From: Clostridia bacterium
Lineage (GTDB): Bacteria > Bacillota > Clostridia > Oscillospirales > CAG-272
Direction: 5' to 3'
NCBI GenBank assembly: GCA_017445085.1
Contig: JAFSUT010000032.1
Location: 1 to 43,135 of the forward strand
DNA length: 43,135 nucleotides
This document shows positions 1 through 8,288 of the stretch, piece after piece. The notes beneath the pieces were generated by a model. That model worked only from the letters and a program-made list of their open reading frames with translations. It made no database searches and was not told the DNA's origin. The translations under genes and the position numbers were made by a program. Position 1 is the stretch's first letter. Every line of letters starts with the position of its first letter.

Positions 1-147
1 CTCTTTGACCCGAAAGGGATGGATTTGTGCGCAGATTTGGGTGCGGACGACGAAGCCTTACTTCGTAAGGCAAGGAGGAGAAACCCAAAGATGCCGCAAA
101 GGCACTGTTTCGGGCGGGTTCAAATTCGCGCCATCTTCCTACATTCC
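1..147 (+). ncRNA. Probable structured non-coding RNA, 5' end outside the window
   Basis: No reading frame with a ribosome binding site is visible here, but several nested pairings are. A CCC-GAAA-GGG hairpin (10-19) has a GNRA loop when read on the + strand. The 7-bp helix TTTGGGT/ACCCAAA (37-43 with 83-89) encloses a perfect GCCTTAC-TTC-GTAAGGC hairpin (55-71). TGCC-GCAAA-GGCA follows (92-104). GGATTTG near 21 can pair with CAAATTC near 121, closing the whole unit. The GNRA loop argues for + strand transcription. I do not recognise the family; the large raiA-type RNAs of Firmicutes are one possibility to test. There is no U-tract at its 3' end before the convergent gene that ends at 162. 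Confidence 0.4.
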
Positions 148-161
148 CACAATACGAAAAT

Positions 162-1247
162 TTAGAATTTGACGGGCTTGGAGGTCAGATATTTCTTGAC
201 CATCAGCGCCACCTTAAAGGTGATGGCGTGCTCAAACTCGCGCAGGTCAAGCCCCGTGATCTTGCGGATCTTTTCCAGGCGGTAAACCAGCGTGTTTCTA
301 TGTACAAACAGTTTTCTCGACGTCTCCGAAACGTTGAGATTATTTTCAAAAAAGCACTGTACGGTCATCAGGGTCTCACGGTCCAGCGACTCGATGGAGC
401 CCTTTTTGAACACTTCCTGCAAGAACATCTCGCAAAGCGTGGTCGGCAGTTGATAGATCAGGCGCCCGATGCCGAGATTTTCATAGCTGATGATGTTTTT
501 CTCGGTGTCAAACACCTTGCCGACTTCGATCGCCACCTGCGCCTCTTTATAGGCGCGGGCAAGATCCTTGATGTTGTCCACCACGGTACTGATCCCGATG
601 GCGACCTTGGTATAAAACTCGGACGAAAGCGTCTGCGCCACCGTCTGCGCAAGATCTTCGATCTCGTGCGTGTCGGTCGTGTTTTTCACTTCCTTGACGA
701 GGACGATATCGTTTTCGCCGACGCTGATGACATAGTCGTGATTTTTGTCGGGGTACATATTTTGTACCATCTCATAGGGGAGCATATCGGTCTTGCCGTA
801 GAATTTGATGAGGAAGACCACACGGCTCTCCTCGGTGTTAAAGCGCAGTTCTTTTCCCTTGATGTAAATATCGCTGGGCAGGATGTTGTCAAGGATGATG
901 TTTTTGATAAAGGAGCACTTGTCGTACTTTTCATCATACAGATTTTTGATATTGGCAAGCGATACGGCAAGCAGCGCCGCCGTGCTTTCCGCCGCGGCGT
1001 CCTCGCCGGAAACGAACACCGCGTACTCAAACTTGACCCCCGTCCCGATGGGGCGGTAGGTAAACCCGTCGATCTTCACGCGGTCGCCGGCATACGCAAG
1101 TTCCTCGCGCACGCGCGGGCGCGCCTCGCCGATGCGTCCGAGTTCGCTGCACGCGATGACCGTGCCGCTCTCGTCAATGACGCCGATGGAACGGTCGGTC
1201 GCTTCGGTCATTTGATGGATCACGCCTTGAAACAGTCTGTTCGACAT
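162..1247 (-). CDS. CdaR/PucR-family transcriptional regulator
   Basis: Predicted DNA-binding regulator of 361 residues. The C-terminus holds a PucR-type helix-turn-helix (residues about 305-350; NLNVSETSRKLFVHRNTLVYRL and KITGLDL are typical). Before it lies a GGDEF-like/CdaR middle domain, and the N-terminal part resembles a sugar-diacid sensing domain (SIGVIDESGTVIACSE). Relatives regulate glycerate/sugar-diacid, purine or amino-acid catabolism, but nothing nearby names the ligand. Start choice: an in-frame ATG at 1262 lies inside the ribosome binding site. GGAGG sits 8 bases before the ATG at 1247, so 1247 is preferred. It is the last gene of a three-gene minus-strand run (rsmE, membrane protein, regulator). 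Confidence 0.85.
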   Translation of the reverse strand: MSNRLFQGVIHQMTEATDRSIGVIDESGTVIACSELGRIGEARPRVREELAYAGDRVKIDGFTYRPIGTGVKFEYAVFVSGEDAAAESTAALLAVSLANIKNLYDEKYDKCSFIKNIILDNILPSDIYIKGKELRFNTEESRVVFLIKFYGKTDMLPYEMVQNMYPDKNHDYVISVGENDIVLVKEVKNTTDTHEIEDLAQTVAQTLSSEFYTKVAIGISTVVDNIKDLARAYKEAQVAIEVGKVFDTEKNIISYENLGIGRLIYQLPTTLCEMFLQEVFKKGSIESLDRETLMTVQCFFENNLNVSETSRKLFVHRNTLVYRLEKIRKITGLDLREFEHAITFKVALMVKKYLTSKPVKF

Positions 1248-1300
1248 TGATTTATCCTCCATAGCGATTAAAAATTCACATAAAAGCGGGGGCTTTACCG

Positions 1301-2062
1301 TCAGATCAGTTTAACGGTAAAATAAATGGCGGCGAGCAGATATATGCCGCACAAAAAGACGAGAACGTAGGTGACGAGTCCGCCAAAGAAAAGCGAGACC
1401 GCAAGGGCGCAAAGCGCAAGCACCGCGCCGATATAGACCGCAGCTGTATTCAGCTTGTCCGCCGCGACCGTCCTGCCGTCCGCGATCTGCACGTGGGTAC
1501 GTGCGGCGGCGCGGCGGATCATCGTGACGCTGAAAAGCGCCGCAAGGACCGTACCCACGATCAAAAGCAGGTTCCAGAGGGCGCCTTTGCCAAATGCCGT
1601 GCTGCCGACCATCGCCGCCGCGATCGCACCGATCACGGTTTCCAGCGTAAAATAGAAGAAGTCCGGCAGGTAGATCTCATAAACGAAAAAGAGGAGCGCC
1701 GCGGCAAAGAGCGCGATCACGGCGTGCATCTCATCAAACTTGGCAAGTACGAGGAGCGTCGCGGCAAACGAAGCGGCAACGCCGAGGATGAGCGAGGAAG
1801 AAAAAACGCGCATCGTTTCATCCGCCCCCGTGCGTAGGCAAAAGATCTTATAGCAAAGCGCACCGACAAACAAAAGCGCACCGGCGCCCATGACCCACGG
1901 CATAGCGCCGGTACGAAACGCGAGTGCAAATCTGCCGTTGTTGCCCATACGAATGAGAAACACCGTCAAAACCACGAGTGCGATAAACACCACCGTCATC
2001 TTGGAAAAAACGACGTTGGCACGTTCTTCTTTGGATTTTACTTTTTCTTTTCTGTTTTCCAC
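1301..2062 (-). CDS. Multi-spanning membrane protein of unknown function
   Basis: 253 residues. A charged cytoplasmic N-terminus (ENRKEKVKSKEER) is followed by about seven hydrophobic segments covering nearly the whole protein, with a short polar stretch around residues 188-205 (RTHVQIADGRTVAADK). I do not recognise a family, and no catalytic motif is visible. The start codon is GTG: GGAG lies 9 bases upstream and overlaps the stop of rsmE, so translation of the two genes is probably coupled. A 53-bp gap separates it from the regulator downstream. Confidence 0.7.
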   Translation of the reverse strand: MENRKEKVKSKEERANVVFSKMTVVFIALVVLTVFLIRMGNNGRFALAFRTGAMPWVMGAGALLFVGALCYKIFCLRTGADETMRVFSSSLILGVAASFAATLLVLAKFDEMHAVIALFAAALLFFVYEIYLPDFFYFTLETVIGAIAAAMVGSTAFGKGALWNLLLIVGTVLAALFSVTMIRRAAARTHVQIADGRTVAADKLNTAAVYIGAVLALCALAVSLFFGGLVTYVLVFLCGIYLLAAIYFTVKLI

Positions 2063-2068
2063 GATCTT

Positions 2069-2815
2069 TCACTCCGTTAATTCAAATTCATAAGCAATAC
2101 ACGCCAGCGCAAACGCAGGCGCACTCTCGCAACGCAAGATCCGCGGACCGAGCGAGCACATGGAAAACCCGCGTGCCGCCGCCGCCTGTGCCTCCGCGAC
2201 CGAAAAGCCGCCCTCACTGCCGATGACCAGCGATATGCGCTCCGGCTTTTGTCCCCGCACCGCCGAAAGGACCCGACGGAGCGACACGGTGCCGTCCCCC
2301 TCGTAGCAAAAGAGGGAGAGATCCGCATCCGCCGCCGCATCCAGCATCCCATCAAAAGAGAGGGAGGGTGAGACCTGCGGCAGGAACCCGCGGCCGCACT
2401 GTTTTGCCGCCTCGTCGGCAATGCGCTGCCAGCGCGCGCCCTTGCGGGCAAGCGCCTGCCCCTCGGGGCGTGCGATGCACCGCGAGGACAAAAACGGCAC
2501 GACGGATCTTACGCCGCATTCCACCGCTTTTTGCACGATGGAATCCATTTTGTCCCCTTTGGGAAACGCCTGGTACAACACGATCCCGACAGGCGACTCG
2601 CTGCCCGACGCGCTTTTCGACAGGATGCGCGCGATCACCTCGCCGTCGGTAATTTTTTCGAGTTTACAGGCATATTCGTCGCCGCAAAAGGCGCAAACCG
2701 TCAGAGCGTCGCCGACCGCCATACGAAGCGACCGCGCGATATGCCACGCGTCGTCCCCGACGATCGAAATCGACCCGTCCGCGATCTGCCCGTCCGGCAC
2801 AAAAAATCTGGGCAT
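2069..2815 (-). CDS. rsmE: 16S rRNA (uracil1498-N3)-methyltransferase
   Basis: SPOUT-class enzyme that methylates U1498 of 16S rRNA using S-adenosylmethionine; 248 residues, usual length. The N-terminal PUA-like domain begins MPRFFVP and has the DDAWHIARSLRM stretch (compare HHLxxVLR). The C-terminal trefoil-knot domain carries LVIGSEGGFS (family GPEGGF) and LGPRILRCESAPAFAL (family LGxRILRxETA), which form the cofactor knot. It is the first gene of a minus-strand unit with a clear promoter at 2854-2882. The next gene starts 6 bases after its stop. Confidence 0.95.
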   Translation of the reverse strand: MPRFFVPDGQIADGSISIVGDDAWHIARSLRMAVGDALTVCAFCGDEYACKLEKITDGEVIARILSKSASGSESPVGIVLYQAFPKGDKMDSIVQKAVECGVRSVVPFLSSRCIARPEGQALARKGARWQRIADEAAKQCGRGFLPQVSPSLSFDGMLDAAADADLSLFCYEGDGTVSLRRVLSAVRGQKPERISLVIGSEGGFSVAEAQAAAARGFSMCSLGPRILRCESAPAFALACIAYEFELTE

Positions 2816-2853
2816 AGATCCCCCAATATCCGCATTACGTTATATTCTTTATT

Positions 2854-2882
2854 ATTATACAATATGTTTTCAAAAATGTAAA
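2854..2882 (-). promoter_or_regulatory. Sigma-A promoter for rsmE
   Basis: Read on the minus strand: -35 TTTACA (2882-2877), a 17-bp spacer and -10 TATAAT (2859-2854), about 38 bp before the rsmE start, in an AT-rich gap. Confidence 0.75.
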
Positions 2883-2971
2883 TAGATTTGTGTAACATTT
2901 CTAAAAAAACTCCCGACCGATAGACAAAGCGCACAAACCAAGACGAAAAATCCCATAAAAATGACGAAAAT

Positions 2972-3013
2972 AAAAAGAGGAATGTAAAGCGTCTTCCATC
3001 TTTACATCCCCCT
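2972..3013 (-). terminator. Rho-independent terminator after yhaN
   Basis: On the minus strand, ATGTAAAG and CTTTACAT form the stem around a 10-base loop, followed by TCCTCTTTTTATTTT. It lies just past the yhaN stop and before the rsmE promoter. Confidence 0.7.
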
Positions 3014-3042
3014 TGATTTGATTTTCGCCGGAGAAGGAGAAT

Positions 3043-5298
3043 TTATCTCCCCGAAAGCATGATATGATTGCAAACCATCACGCGATCCGCGATTTTGCCC
3101 TCCCTTGTGTGGCAGGTAAAAACAAGCGACTGTGTGCCGCCCTCGGCAAGTCCGCCGAGCAGACGGAGCATTTTTTCGGTGCGTGCGTCGTCGATATGCG
3201 CAAAGCACTCGTCAAGGAGGAGCGGCGCCTTTTCCTTTGCAAACAAAAGGTCTGCAAGCGCGATGCGCAGGGCAAAATAAGCGCATTCCCGCGTGCCGTG
3301 CGAGAGATACGCCACGTCGTGCGCGCCGCCTGCCGCAAGGAAGGTCATGCCAAGATCGTTATCCACGCCGAGCTCCTCGTACCGCCCGTCGGTGATCGCC
3401 CGCAAAAGCTTGCCCGCGGAGGACGCAAGACGGGGAGAGATCCGCGTGCGCAGTCCCTCCGACGCGTTTTCAAGCGCCGTTTGCGCCAGCATCGTCGCCT
3501 CCGCTTTTGCCTTTGCCGCCTGCAGTTTTTTCTTCATGGCGGAGAGTGCGGCGGAGAGCGGCGCGGGAGGTTCCGCCGTGGCGCGGAGCGCCGCCAGCGA
3601 CTGCTCAAGGTCGCTCTTTTTGGTCGTCAGCGCCTCCATGGCGTTTTCGGCAAAGTCACGCTTGCGCGTGCAGTCGGCGATATCAAAGGTTTCAAACACC
3701 GAGAGGTCGGGGATCACCGACAGCGACGCTTCCACCGCCGCGCGGTCAAACGCCGCGTTTTCTTCCCGCAGATGCGCCGTTTTCGTCTCGGCGTCGTGCA
3801 GGGCGGCGCGCAGATCCCGCTGCTTTGCAAAATAAGCGTCCAGCGCCGAAAGCAGGGCGGCGGCGTCTCCGTTTTCCCCGCCGCGACGGCGCACTTCTTC
3901 TTCCAGCGCGCGCTTTGCCTCTGCCGCGGCGGCGCTTTCACTTTCATAAAGTTCCCGCGCGGCGGCGAGTTCCGCCTCCGCCGTGCGTACGCCGTTTTCC
4001 GCCTGCGCGTAGTTTTCCTCCGCCTCTTTTGCCTTTGCCGAGAGTTCCGAGAGGTTGTATACGCCAAACGTCCGAAGCACGGTTTTCGTCCCCCGGCGGC
4101 GCAGTCCCGAAAAGATCAGCAAGGCGGCGCCGAGCGCACAGAGGATCCCCCCGCCGACATAGCCGTAGAGCGACGGCAGGCGGAAAAGATAGGCCACGCC
4201 GATCAGCGCAAGTCCGCAAATCAGCGCAAGGATCCCGAAGACCGAAAAGATCCGGGCGGCGGTCATCGTGCGGGACGCGCGTCTTGCCGCGGCGGTGAGC
4301 GCCTCGGACGGCTTGTCCCCGGAGAGCGCCTGTGCGGCAGCGTCGGCGGCGGCGCTTTTGTTTTGCAGTCGCCCCTGCGCCTCGGCGGCGCGAAGTTCGA
4401 GGAGGCGTGCGTTTTCCATCATTTGCTTGAGGCGCTCCATGTAGGCGTTATCCGGCACAAAGCCGTCAAAGCGCGTATCAAGTTCTTGCAGCGCCGTCCG
4501 CAACTGCACCGCCCGTTGTTCCTCGGCGTCCGCCTTTTGAAACCGGAGGTGCGCAAGATAGTCGGCATAGAGTTCACACAGGCGGCGATAGCGCTGCGCG
4601 TCGGTCTTGTTGCTCTCAATGCGGGCTGCCGTGTCGGCGAGGCTCCCCTCTTTGGCGATGATCTCGCTGTTGCCGGCAAGCGCCTTATCCAGCCGTTCTT
4701 CAAGCACGGCGATCTCGTTTTCAAGGTCGCAGATCAGCCCGCCCTTGCCGTTTTTGTGCAAAAGCGAAACGCGCAAAGCGTCCAGTCGCTTTTGCGCCTT
4801 TTCGGTGCTGACGGTCTCATCCGCCGAAAACAGCAGGTTTTCGATCGCCGCCGAGAGTTCCTCGCCGCCGGTATACCCCTCTCCGCTCTGCGTGATGACC
4901 GCCGTCTTTTCAAACACCGTTTCGGGGACAAAAAGCAACGCCTCCCCCGGGTTTTCGCCTTTGAATACCGCACATCGGCGGTCCAGGTCGCTCACCGCCA
5001 CGCTCTCGCGAAAGCCGCTTTGCGTGCGGTGGATTACACGGTCGATCCGAAAATGCCCGCCCGACGTCGAAAGTTCCATACTGCCGCCAAGCGACGGCTC
5101 GCCAAAGCCGAGATAGAGCTGCCGCGCGGACGGCTCCCCCTTGGAGGACGCGCCGTAAAGCATAAAGCGGATGAACGCCGCCACCGTGCTTTTGCCGCTC
5201 TCATTTTCGCCCTCGATGATATTGACGCCGCGATCAAAGCGCAAAGTATAATCCTTTTTGCCCATAAAGGAATCTATATGTATCTGTTCGATCCTCAT
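3043..5298 (-). CDS. yhaN: YhaN-like SMC/Rad50-type ATPase with central membrane hairpin
   Basis: 751-residue ATPase of the RecF/SbcC class, partner of the YhaO-type nuclease encoded 31 bp upstream. Visible parts: Walker A GENESGKST (residues about 34-42); long Ala/Glu/Lys-rich coiled coils (about 170-330 and 410-600); two closely spaced hydrophobic helices at about 345-400 that split the coiled coil and suggest membrane tethering; and a C-terminal ATPase half with LSHGTRE (signature) and Walker B PLLLDECFAHID. Rad50/SbcC relatives process DNA ends; YhaN is less well characterised, and its substrate is not shown here. The start is supported by GGAAAGG 9 bases upstream. An SMC-like chromosome-segregation role is unlikely because of the membrane helices and the nuclease partner. 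Confidence 0.88.
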   Translation of the reverse strand: MRIEQIHIDSFMGKKDYTLRFDRGVNIIEGENESGKSTVAAFIRFMLYGASSKGEPSARQLYLGFGEPSLGGSMELSTSGGHFRIDRVIHRTQSGFRESVAVSDLDRRCAVFKGENPGEALLFVPETVFEKTAVITQSGEGYTGGEELSAAIENLLFSADETVSTEKAQKRLDALRVSLLHKNGKGGLICDLENEIAVLEERLDKALAGNSEIIAKEGSLADTAARIESNKTDAQRYRRLCELYADYLAHLRFQKADAEEQRAVQLRTALQELDTRFDGFVPDNAYMERLKQMMENARLLELRAAEAQGRLQNKSAAADAAAQALSGDKPSEALTAAARRASRTMTAARIFSVFGILALICGLALIGVAYLFRLPSLYGYVGGGILCALGAALLIFSGLRRRGTKTVLRTFGVYNLSELSAKAKEAEENYAQAENGVRTAEAELAAARELYESESAAAAEAKRALEEEVRRRGGENGDAAALLSALDAYFAKQRDLRAALHDAETKTAHLREENAAFDRAAVEASLSVIPDLSVFETFDIADCTRKRDFAENAMEALTTKKSDLEQSLAALRATAEPPAPLSAALSAMKKKLQAAKAKAEATMLAQTALENASEGLRTRISPRLASSAGKLLRAITDGRYEELGVDNDLGMTFLAAGGAHDVAYLSHGTRECAYFALRIALADLLFAKEKAPLLLDECFAHIDDARTEKMLRLLGGLAEGGTQSLVFTCHTREGKIADRVMVCNHIMLSGR

Positions 5299-5328
5299 CC
5301 GTAAAAACCTTTCCTTCCTTTATGCGTT

Positions 5329-6471
5329 TTAATCGGTCAGGCTTCTGCCTTCCAGCGCCGCCAGCCCGAGTTTGAGCGCTTCACGCGCGCACGAGCGCGT
5401 CTCGGCGTCCCCTGCTGTGAGCGACGGCAGGAGCGCACGGTAGAGTTCGCCGCGCATCGTCATATCCTTTTCCAGCATCCCGCCGTCAAACGTCGGCGTA
5501 GTCTCATCGACGATCTCCAGCGAAAACAGTCCGCGCACCGCGCTTTCCAGCCGCGACGGATTTTCGATTTCCGGCGACACCGCGCCCGTGAGCGTCACGC
5601 GCAAGAGGGTCTTGTCGTCGTACTTTTTTTCTTTGATCACGCCGTCGATGGCGGCGGCAATATCCGCAAGCGTCTGCGCGCCGCCGACGTCCACCTTTTC
5701 CACGGCGTACATCCTGCGCCAGGTGGGGATGCGCTTGACCGTCACGGCAAAATCTCCGCCGGTCGCCGCCTCGATGAGATTGACGCCGCCCTCGCCGCAC
5801 TCGTCAAAGCTCCTGCCTTCCACCACGCCGGAATACGACCAGACGACGTTTCCCTCGCGCATGACCTCGGGCGTTTTGTGGATATGCGAAAAGGCGTTGT
5901 AATGCGCCCCGAAGCCGACAACGTCGGCGCGTGTGACGGGGGCGTATTTGGAAAGGGGCGAGGACATATCGCAATGCCCGCAGCAGAGATGCAGTCTGCC
6001 GTTGTCATCCGCGCTTTTGCCGGCAAGCGGACTTTGCAGGAGCGAATCGCCCGTAAACGCCCAGCCGTACACCTCGGTGTTCAGATCCTCAAACACAAAG
6101 CGCGAAAGCGTGCTGTCGCTGAAAACGTAGACGTTTTTCGGCAATTTCTTCGCCGCGTACAGACTGCCGCGCGTATAGGGGTCGTGATTGCCCGGCGAAA
6201 TGACGAAACGGCAATCGGGCATCCCCGAAAACTCTTTGCAAAGCAGGTCCACCGTCTCCGCCGTGGCGTAACCGTCGTCAAACAGGTCGCCCGAAATCAA
6301 AACGATATCCACCGCCGCCTCTTTTGCATAGTACATAATGGAAGTAAACGTGGCGCGAAACTCCCTGCGCCGGATCTCGCTTTTATCCACGCCGAGCGAG
6401 GAAAAAGGGGAGTCGAGGTGCAAGTCGCCCATATGCAAGATCTTGATTTTTTCCTTAAATGCTTTACTCAA
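5329..6471 (-). CDS. yhaO: YhaO/SbcD-type metallophosphoesterase (DNA exonuclease subunit)
   Basis: 380 residues. Calcineurin-like phosphoesterase with the metal-binding motifs in order: ILHMGDLHLDSPF (D-x-H), LISGDLFDDG (GD), ISPGNHDPYT (GNHD), LCCGHCD and AFSHIHKTPE (GH-x-H variant, here SHIH). By family this is the Mre11/SbcD-like nuclease that works with the ATPase encoded immediately downstream. The C-terminal third is more variable. The start codon is TTG at 6471, with AAAGGA about 12 bases upstream; no closer ATG exists except one inside the first metal motif, which would remove the first strand. Confidence 0.88.
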   Translation of the reverse strand: MSKAFKEKIKILHMGDLHLDSPFSSLGVDKSEIRRREFRATFTSIMYYAKEAAVDIVLISGDLFDDGYATAETVDLLCKEFSGMPDCRFVISPGNHDPYTRGSLYAAKKLPKNVYVFSDSTLSRFVFEDLNTEVYGWAFTGDSLLQSPLAGKSADDNGRLHLCCGHCDMSSPLSKYAPVTRADVVGFGAHYNAFSHIHKTPEVMREGNVVWSYSGVVEGRSFDECGEGGVNLIEAATGGDFAVTVKRIPTWRRMYAVEKVDVGGAQTLADIAAAIDGVIKEKKYDDKTLLRVTLTGAVSPEIENPSRLESAVRGLFSLEIVDETTPTFDGGMLEKDMTMRGELYRALLPSLTAGDAETRSCAREALKLGLAALEGRSLTD

Positions 6472-6565
6472 ACCGTTGCCTGTTCCTTTCCGCTTTGCGT
6501 GCCGGGCACGCCCGCTTGAACGGTTTTGCGTTCAAGCCGCAATTGATGGTTTTATTTTACCATAT

Positions 6566-8108
6566 TCATTCCGCTTTGCAAACAGTTTTTTTGCCGCGCG
6601 AGAAAATATTTTTGAGCCACGCCCACTCCCCGGCGGAGAAAACGCCGAAAAGACGGGAAAAAAGGAGATACAAACCGATATAGACAAGGAGCGCCGCCAA
6701 AAGCTGCGGCACGGCGCCGCCCGCCTCGACGCCAAAAAAGCAAAGACGGGCGAGGTTGCCCGCCGCCGCCGCGGAAAGGAGGGGCGCAAGCATCCATCGC
6801 CACACCGATACGCGCATCGGCAAAAGCGAGAGCAGGCGGGAAAAACTGAGGACCGTGTTGACCGTTTCCGAAAGATAGATCACGAGGATGTATCCCATCA
6901 CACCGAGCCGGGGGACGAGCAGCCAGACGAGGAGCGCCGAGACGCCCGCGTCCGCAATGTTGACAAACATCACGTAGACCTGCGCGCCCAACCCTTTGAG
7001 CATGGCGTCCACTGCGGTGTCCGCAAACATCACCGGCATCAGCGGCGCAAACAGCCGCAGGTAGATCGCCGCGTCCCCGCTTTTGTAGACGGCGCGGCAG
7101 ATCGCAAGAGGAAAGGTGCAAAACGCACCGGCGCACAGGATCGAAAACCATACCGTGACCGAAACGGCGCGGGCGCCGACGTAGGCGATCCCGGTTTTGT
7201 TTTTTGCGGCGTCCATCTCGGTCACCTCGGGGATCAGCAGTCCCGAAAAGGCGCCGATAAACGCCGACGGGTACAAAACGAGCGGCAGCGCCGCCGCCGT
7301 GACGACGCCGTAGGTAGCGAGCGCCGCGCTGTCGCCGTAGGCGGCAAGCCCTATGGGGATGAGGATATGTTCCAGCGTCACGAGCCCCGAACGCACGTAC
7401 GCCGAGCCTGCCACGGGCAGAGCGTTTTGCGCGGTGGCGGCAAGCGGAAAGCCGCGGCAGTCGCGCGAGAGATGACGTGCGTCCGCAAGATACACCGCCG
7501 TTTCCGCGAGAAAGGAAACGATCTCGCCGACGCTGCCGCCCAGCACCAGCGCAAGGCAGGCGTAGGCGATACCGCGCCAGGAAAGGGCGGCGAGGAGCAG
7601 GGTCGTTGCAAGGATCTTTACCGCCTGCTCAAACACACCGGAAAGCGCGCTTTTCCACACGCGGCGCACCGCCGAAAAATAGCCGGCGTACGCCGAGGAG
7701 AGCGAAAGCGGGAGCAGAGAAAGCGAAAGCGCGCGCAGGGACGCCGCCGCACGCAGATCGAGGAGAAGATGCGCGGCGATCCACCGCGAAAAGAAAAAAA
7801 CCGCAAGCGTTGCCGCACTGCCGAACAGCGCCGCGTAGAGGAGGCAGGCGCGCATTGCCCCGCGAAGTTCTTTTTTCTCGCCCCGCCCGAAATGGAGCGC
7901 ACACAGGCGCGTTGCCGCAAGTCCGACGCCGGAGGTGGCAAAGGTCACCGCAAATGAATACACGCTCATCACCAGCGAGTACAGCCCCATCGCCTCTTTG
8001 CCGATCTCGCGCACGCAAAACGAGTTGAACGCCACCCCGACCGTCCGCATACAAAGCGTGCAAAGTCCCAGCGTCAGCGCCCCGTAAAAATACTGTCTTG
8101 CCCGTTTC
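6566..8108 (-). CDS. Polysaccharide/lipid flippase of the MATE/MOP superfamily (SpoVB-like)
   Basis: About 514 residues with some 12-14 predicted membrane helices throughout. The N-terminus has the SpoVB-like pattern (GLCTLCMRTVGVAFNSF and AMGLYSLVMSVYSFAVTFATSGV). The family moves lipid-linked saccharides or peptidoglycan precursors outward across the membrane; SpoVB itself acts in spore cortex formation, but that role is inferred here only by similarity. The start codon is TTG (8110-8108), supported by a GGAGGGG ribosome binding site 7 bases upstream, and no good ATG alternative is near. The gene is divergent from the LTA-synthase-like gene, consistent with a cell-envelope locus. Confidence 0.82.
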
Positions 8109-8200
8109 AAAACGTCCCCTCCTTTTTCTCTCCATTGTATGCGCCGCGCGCCGTTTTTCTTCCGGTATCGTCCGCGATTTTTACGGATTTTTTCTCCCCC

Positions 8201-8229
8201 TTGATTTTCAGCGGCGTTTGTCGTATAAT
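8201..8229 (+). promoter_or_regulatory. Sigma-A promoter for the LTA-synthase-like operon
   Basis: TTGATT (8201-8206), a 17-bp spacer and TATAAT (8224-8229), about 60 bp before the start at 8289. Confidence 0.75.
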
Positions 8230-8288
8230 AAGGGCGTATTTATATTTGGAAGAAAACATCGGATGATAAAAGAACAGGAGAAAGAGTT

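Noticed and set aside
110-135. T-loop-like GGGTTCAAATTC suggesting a tRNA 3' end
   Set aside because: The flanking bases do not form a T stem and no cloverleaf can be drawn.
3064-5304. 746-codon plus-strand frame opposite yhaN
   Set aside because: Basic, motif-free shadow of the ATPase gene.
6513-6536. Hairpin CTTGAACG/CGTTCAAG after the flippase gene
   Set aside because: No T-run follows on either strand, so it is not called as a terminator.
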